Source of the DNA: C00003060 sp964440795
Lineage (GTDB): Bacteria; Desulfobacterota; Desulfobacteria; Desulfobacterales; C00003060
Length of the DNA: 64,000 nucleotides
Assembly (NCBI GenBank): GCA_964440795.1
Contig: CAYTTQ010000005.1
Coordinates: 1 to 64,000, forward strand
Direction of reading: 5' to 3'
Below the pieces are notes generated by a model, which saw only the letters and a list, made by a program, of their open reading frames with translations, was not told the origin of the DNA and searched no databases. How positions within the stretch are numbered: the stretch's first letter is position 1; the number at the start of each line of letters is the position of its first letter. Both the position numbers and the translations under genes were made by a program. Shown here piece after piece: positions 61,095 to 64,000 of the stretch.

Positions 61095-61117
61095 CGAACT
61101 GGATCAACCGTGGTGTG
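61039..61117 (-). repeat. Dispersed repeat family, copy B
   Basis: Read on the minus strand it follows copy A (CACACCACGGT, CAGTTCGTTGTC, ACAGG) and then copy C (CTTTTTACGAC followed by CCATCAAC). It covers the annotated 5' end of hflX and ends about where family-like HflX sequence begins. Confidence 0.75.
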
Positions 61118-61138
61118 TCAAACCGTATTGCCGCGTAA

Positions 61139-61342
61139 GGTTCAGGACGGTCTCAGATTTTAATGCTGCTAAAACTCAGCCGTAAGAGTCCCTAAGTTTC
61201 GTTGCGGCCGGGTTTGTTAAATTGACCATGTGGATTTGCCAAGATATGTGGTGCCTGTTGAATGTCAAAGGAACAACGAAACCAAGGGACTCTAACGGCT
61301 TCAAACAGTTAGCCCCATTAAAATCTGAGACCGTCCTGAACC
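61139..61342. repeat. 204-bp inverted-repeat element
   Basis: The arms 61139-61165 and 61316-61342 are perfect 27-bp inverted repeats (outer bases GGTTCAGGACGGTCTCAG). Complementarity continues imperfectly inward (AGAGTCCC near 61187, GGGACTCT near 61287). No coding region. The right arm overlaps the dispersed repeat shared with 14359-14402. Confidence 0.8.
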
Positions 61343-61374
61343 GATAACGTTTTCATAAAGTCGATCAACTTGGG
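61331..61374. repeat. Dispersed 44-bp repeat, second copy
   Basis: Matches 14359-14402 at about 39 of 44 positions. It bridges the end of the 204-bp inverted repeat and the next repeat unit. Confidence 0.65.
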
Positions 61375-61379
61375 CTAAG

Positions 61380-61550
61380 TTCGTTGGAAGTCCAATATCT
61401 GCGTTGCGCTGCATCCCTCGTCACTGCGGCGTACGCTAAGTACGCCTCATTCCTCAGGATTTGCGGCGCCTTGTTGGAGCGAAGCGGAAATCCCGCTATC
61501 GGGGATCTTGAACTTTTTACTTAGCCATCTAAAATCGGACTTCCAACGAA
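61380..61550. repeat. 171-bp repeat unit with 14-bp terminal inverted repeats and internal hairpin
   Basis: TTCGTTGGAAGTCC (61380-61393) and GGACTTCCAACGAA (61537-61550) are perfect inverted repeats. Inside, GGCGTAC-GCTAA-GTACGCC (61428-61446) is a perfect hairpin. No plausible protein. It looks like another small non-autonomous element. Confidence 0.7.
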
Positions 61551-61578
61551 GTTGACTTGTCTTGTTTGAGAAGGTCGC

Positions 61579-61628
61579 GCGTTGGGGCCGCTTCAAATTT
61601 CAAGGCGCCTAAAACTCGGCCCCAACGC
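61579..61628. repeat. 12-bp perfect hairpin stem with 26-base loop
   Basis: GCGTTGGGGCCG (61579-61590) pairs with CGGCCCCAACGC (61617-61628). A third shorter stem (GTCAGGT / ACCTGAC) follows at 61635-61664. Part of the repeat-rich gap 61118-61751, in which I see no gene. Confidence 0.65.
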
Positions 61629-61668
61629 TTGTAGGTCAGGTTAGGCCGCCAGGCGTTACCTGACAAGT

Positions 61669-61739
61669 CGGTGATCAAGTTCGTTACCGATAGGAAGCCG
61701 CGGTAGCGGCTTAAACCGGCTTTTTACGACGCCATCAAC
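61669..61739 (+). repeat. Dispersed repeat family, copy C
   Basis: Shares GATCAAGTTCGTT, the AGGAAGCCGC hairpin (AAGCCGC-GGTA-GCGGCTT, 61695-61712) and CTTTTTACGACGCCATCAAC with copies A and B. It lies 12 bp beyond the dnaB stop, so the hairpin may also help end dnaB transcripts. Confidence 0.7.
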
Positions 61740-61751
61740 TTTGGGCTTCAC

Positions 61752-63110
61752 TTATTCCACGGCCATGGATCGATTTTCAAAGCGAGTAAACTCTTCCAGG
61801 AAGGTCAGATTCACGGTTCCTGTGGGCCCGTTTCGTTGCTTCGCCACGGAGAGTTCCGCCAATCTCATTTTGGCCTGATCCACCTGTTTGTTGTATACTT
61901 CTTCGCGGTAGACAAAAATGATTACATCGGCGTCCTGTTCAATGGCACCGGATTCTCTGAGATCCGATAGCACGGGTCGCTTGTTGGTACGGTCTTCCAC
62001 CTTACGGTTGAGCTGGGACAACGCTATGACCGGAATAGCAAGTTCTTTGGCCAAGGCCTTTAAGGATCTTGAAATCTCGGATATTTCCAGCTCTCGTCGT
62101 TCCGCTGAGGTACGCCCCTTCATTAATTGCAGGTAATCAATGGCGATTAGACCCAGACCTTTTTCCATCTTCATTCGACGGGCTTTGGCCCGAATCTCCA
62201 AGGCGGAAATCGACGGCGTGTCATCAATAAACAAGTTCGTGTCGTAAAGAACGCCTGCCGCTCGATTGATTTTTTCCAAATCTTCCTGGTTTAAGAAACC
62301 GCCTCGCATTCGCGTGGAGTCCACCCCCGCTTCCGAGGAGAGCATGCGTAGCGACAACTGTTCCTTGGACATTTCAAGAGAAAAAATGGCGGCGGGCTCA
62401 CCGGATTCCTGCGCCGCATTGCGGGCGATATTCAATGCAAGGGCCGTTTTCCCCATGGCGGGTCGACCGGCGATAATAATCAGATCGCCCCGTTGAAACC
62501 CGGACGTCTTCTGATCCAAGTCCTTAAATCCACTGGAAATTCCCGTAACAAGCGCCTTGTTCTCATATGCCTCCTCGACCGCACGGTAGGTGTCCGTCAA
62601 TATGTCTTTCAAGGCATAAAACGACGGTTTGACCTTATTTTCCGAAATTTCGAATATACTGCGTTCCGCAAAGTCCAGGATACCTTCGGTGTCCCCCTTG
62701 TCCTCGAAACACCGGGTGGTAATGGCGGCCGATTTCTCAATGAGCCTCCTGAGAATTGCTTTTTCCTGCACAATTTTCGCATATTGACTGGCATTCACCG
62801 CCATGGGCACCACGTCCACCAAATCCGCCAAATAGGAGGCACCCCCGACAGCCTCCAATTGTCCTTGTTGTTTGAGCAGATTGGTCAGGGTGATCAGGTC
62901 GGCGGGCTCGTTGCGTTCAAACAGGTCCACCATGGCCTTAAAAATCTTCCCGTGGATTTCCCGATAGAAGTCTTGCGGAGACAGGACCTCCAGGACCTCG
63001 GGGAGGACTTGATTGTCAATCAAGACAGCGCTGAGAATCGACTGCTCTGCATCCACGCTGTTGGGGGGGACCTTTTGTAACCAGGAATCCTGTGTCGCCA
63101 TATTGCCCAT
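61752..63110 (-). CDS. dnaB: Replicative DNA helicase
   Basis: Ring helicase of the replication fork. 452 residues from ATG 63110, which overlaps the rplI stop by one base; ATG 63101 is an alternative. The N-terminal domain (KVPPNSVDAEQSILSAVLID) is followed by the RecA-like domain with Walker A GRPAMGKTALAL, SLEMSKEQL, IDYLQLM and QLNRKVEDR. No intein. The frame runs 73 codons upstream into rplI as a shadow. Confidence 0.96.
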   Translation of the reverse strand: MGNMATQDSWLQKVPPNSVDAEQSILSAVLIDNQVLPEVLEVLSPQDFYREIHGKIFKAMVDLFERNEPADLITLTNLLKQQGQLEAVGGASYLADLVDVVPMAVNASQYAKIVQEKAILRRLIEKSAAITTRCFEDKGDTEGILDFAERSIFEISENKVKPSFYALKDILTDTYRAVEEAYENKALVTGISSGFKDLDQKTSGFQRGDLIIIAGRPAMGKTALALNIARNAAQESGEPAAIFSLEMSKEQLSLRMLSSEAGVDSTRMRGGFLNQEDLEKINRAAGVLYDTNLFIDDTPSISALEIRAKARRMKMEKGLGLIAIDYLQLMKGRTSAERRELEISEISRSLKALAKELAIPVIALSQLNRKVEDRTNKRPVLSDLRESGAIEQDADVIIFVYREEVYNKQVDQAKMRLAELSVAKQRNGPTGTVNLTFLEEFTRFENRSMAVE

Positions 63111-63556
63111 TACTCTTCCGGAAGGACTTCCACCGTGATTTCCGGTTTTACCTCCGGATACAGCTGAATGGCAACGGTGTACGATCCGACAGATTTGATC
63201 GGTTCGGTGAGCAGAATCATTTTCTTGTCTACGTCGAGTCCCAATTCTTGTAACTTCGCCTCGATATCTCTGACGCCGACGGAACCATAGAGCCGATCTT
63301 CCTCGGAAACTTTGGCCACAATTTGACACACGGTGCCTTCCACTTGCTTGGCCATCTCTTCCGCCTTTTTTCTATCCTTCATGGCCCGAAGCTCAAGGTG
63401 TTTCCACTCTTGTTCGATCATTTTTCTATTGGTCGGGCTCGCCGGGACCGCTTTTTTTTGGGGAAGGAGGTAGTTTCTCGCATATCCCTTGGCCACCACC
63501 ACCTCATCTCCGACGCTGCCCAACGATTCGACCGCCTCTTTAAGAATTACTTTCAT
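63110..63556 (-). CDS. rplI: 50S ribosomal protein L9
   Basis: 148 residues from ATG 63556 (a GTG at 63565 is possible). MKVILKEAVESLGSVGDEVVVAKGYARNYLLPQKKAV is the canonical L9 N-domain, joined by a long helix to the C-domain. It overlaps the DUF2232 gene by 17 bp and dnaB by one base, the usual order in this phylum. Confidence 0.97.
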   Translation of the reverse strand: MKVILKEAVESLGSVGDEVVVAKGYARNYLLPQKKAVPASPTNRKMIEQEWKHLELRAMKDRKKAEEMAKQVEGTVCQIVAKVSEEDRLYGSVGVRDIEAKLQELGLDVDKKMILLTEPIKSVGSYTVAIQLYPEVKPEITVEVLPEE

Positions 63557-64000
63557 TGTCGTCACTCACCCCTTTTTTCATTCGTCTGAAATCAACCCAT
63601 AAATCAAAGAATCCCAATGCAATCACCAGCAGCAGTATAAACTGTTGTAATACAATAAGCCCGTAAAGAATGACGCGGAGTAATCGCGGAAACCGCTTTT
63701 TCTCAAAAAAGAAAGAAACAATGGCGATACCCTGAAAAAAATATACCATCATCATGATGATGAGCATATTGATGCCCAAAAACTTGAGGCCGTTGTGTGG
63801 AATAAGGAGCAAAAACCCCGAAAATATAGCCACCCAAACCAACCGTTCCGGCGCCTTCCACTCATTGAGCGCCCCGAAGGCGGGATAAAAGAGTTTTCTG
63901 CTGCGCAACAGCGGGCGGGCTAAAAGCAGATTGCCCCAGACGACCAAAAGCACGGACACCACGACGATGGCGGGCATGATGCGCACCATCACGTACAAGA
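63540..64000 (-). CDS. DUF2232 membrane protein (5' end beyond window)
   Basis: The frame is open to the window edge; 153 C-terminal residues are visible. Several helices (IMPAIVVVSVLLVVWGNLLLA; LVWVAIFSGFLLLIPHNGLKFLGINMLIIMMMVYFFQGIAIVSFFFEKK). The GINMLIIMMMVYFFQGIAIVSFF stretch is typical of the C-terminal part of DUF2232/YybS-like proteins, which usually lie between rpsR and rplI. Function unknown. Confidence 0.85.
   Translation of the reverse strand, partial: LYVMVRIMPAIVVVSVLLVVWGNLLLARPLLRSRKLFYPAFGALNEWKAPERLVWVAIFSGFLLLIPHNGLKFLGINMLIIMMMVYFFQGIAIVSFFFEKKRFPRLLRVILYGLIVLQQFILLLVIALGFFDLWVDFRRMKKGVSDDNESNS

Overview
The window reads as chromosomal DNA of an anaerobic Desulfobacterota (former Deltaproteobacteria) bacterium, most likely a sulfate-reducer relative. 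This is inferred from gene content, not from a marker gene. The pointers are an Rnf operon headed by a small multiheme cytochrome c, a NuoE/NuoF/FAD-oxidoreductase set, indolepyruvate:ferredoxin oxidoreductase, a stand-alone FMN glutamate synthase, a proton-pumping pyrophosphatase, many PAS/REC/HisKA proteins, and the orders ispE-tRNA-prs-rplY-pth and DUF2232-rplI-dnaB.

Layout. 1-9.4 kb: tail of a DUF2520 protein, a 180-bp inverted-repeat element, carB, a GAF-ANTAR regulator, iorAB, an FMN-glutamate synthase behind a leader with two hairpins, and PilZ. 9.5-21.5 kb: divergent serC/serA, DUF1844, a DegP-type protease, ispE, tRNA-Gln, prs, rplY, pth, hppA, carD and an rluD-like gene. 21.5-28.9 kb (minus strand): a truncated [NiFe]-hydrogenase large-subunit remnant, then an Rnf operon (cytochrome c-rnfC-D-G-E-A-B) whose RnfB is fused to a GltD/NfnB-like flavoprotein. 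29.3-31.9 kb: response regulator, REC-histidine kinase and a cNMP-binding protein. 32.0-39.9 kb (minus): a Mrp/Mbh-type antiporter module with three MrpD/NuoL-like subunits and two unfamiliar small membrane proteins.

39.9-43.8 kb is a regulatory block. A sigma54-type promoter faces the antiporter operon, and a sigma54 activator gene lies divergent to it. A response regulator, a PAS histidine kinase and a CBS protein follow; the last two sit behind a second sigma54-type promoter. 44-48.4 kb (minus): nuoE, nuoF and a NuoG-N-terminus/GltD fusion. 48.5-58.9 kb: MFS transporter, truncated pyrE abutting a zinc-ribbon J-domain protein, a large HisKA-pseudoREC-GGDEF-T2SSE_N protein, class II aldolase, a PAS kinase without ATPase domain, tRNA-Arg and an MltD-like transglycosylase. 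59-64 kb: second copy of the 180-bp element, hflX, about 650 bp of non-coding repeats, dnaB, rplI and a DUF2232 gene cut by the window edge.

Taken together, several modules handle ion gradients and low-potential electrons: Rnf, the Mrp/Mbh-like antiporter, H+-pyrophosphatase, NuoEF with its GltD partner, and IorAB. The same GltD-type module is fused to two different electron-transfer proteins (RnfB and a NuoG-like protein). The most interesting signals are the sigma54-controlled antiporter/regulator locus, the two GltD fusions, a possible ANTAR-controlled leader before the glutamate synthase, the hydrogenase and pyrE remnants, and several unexplained repeat families.
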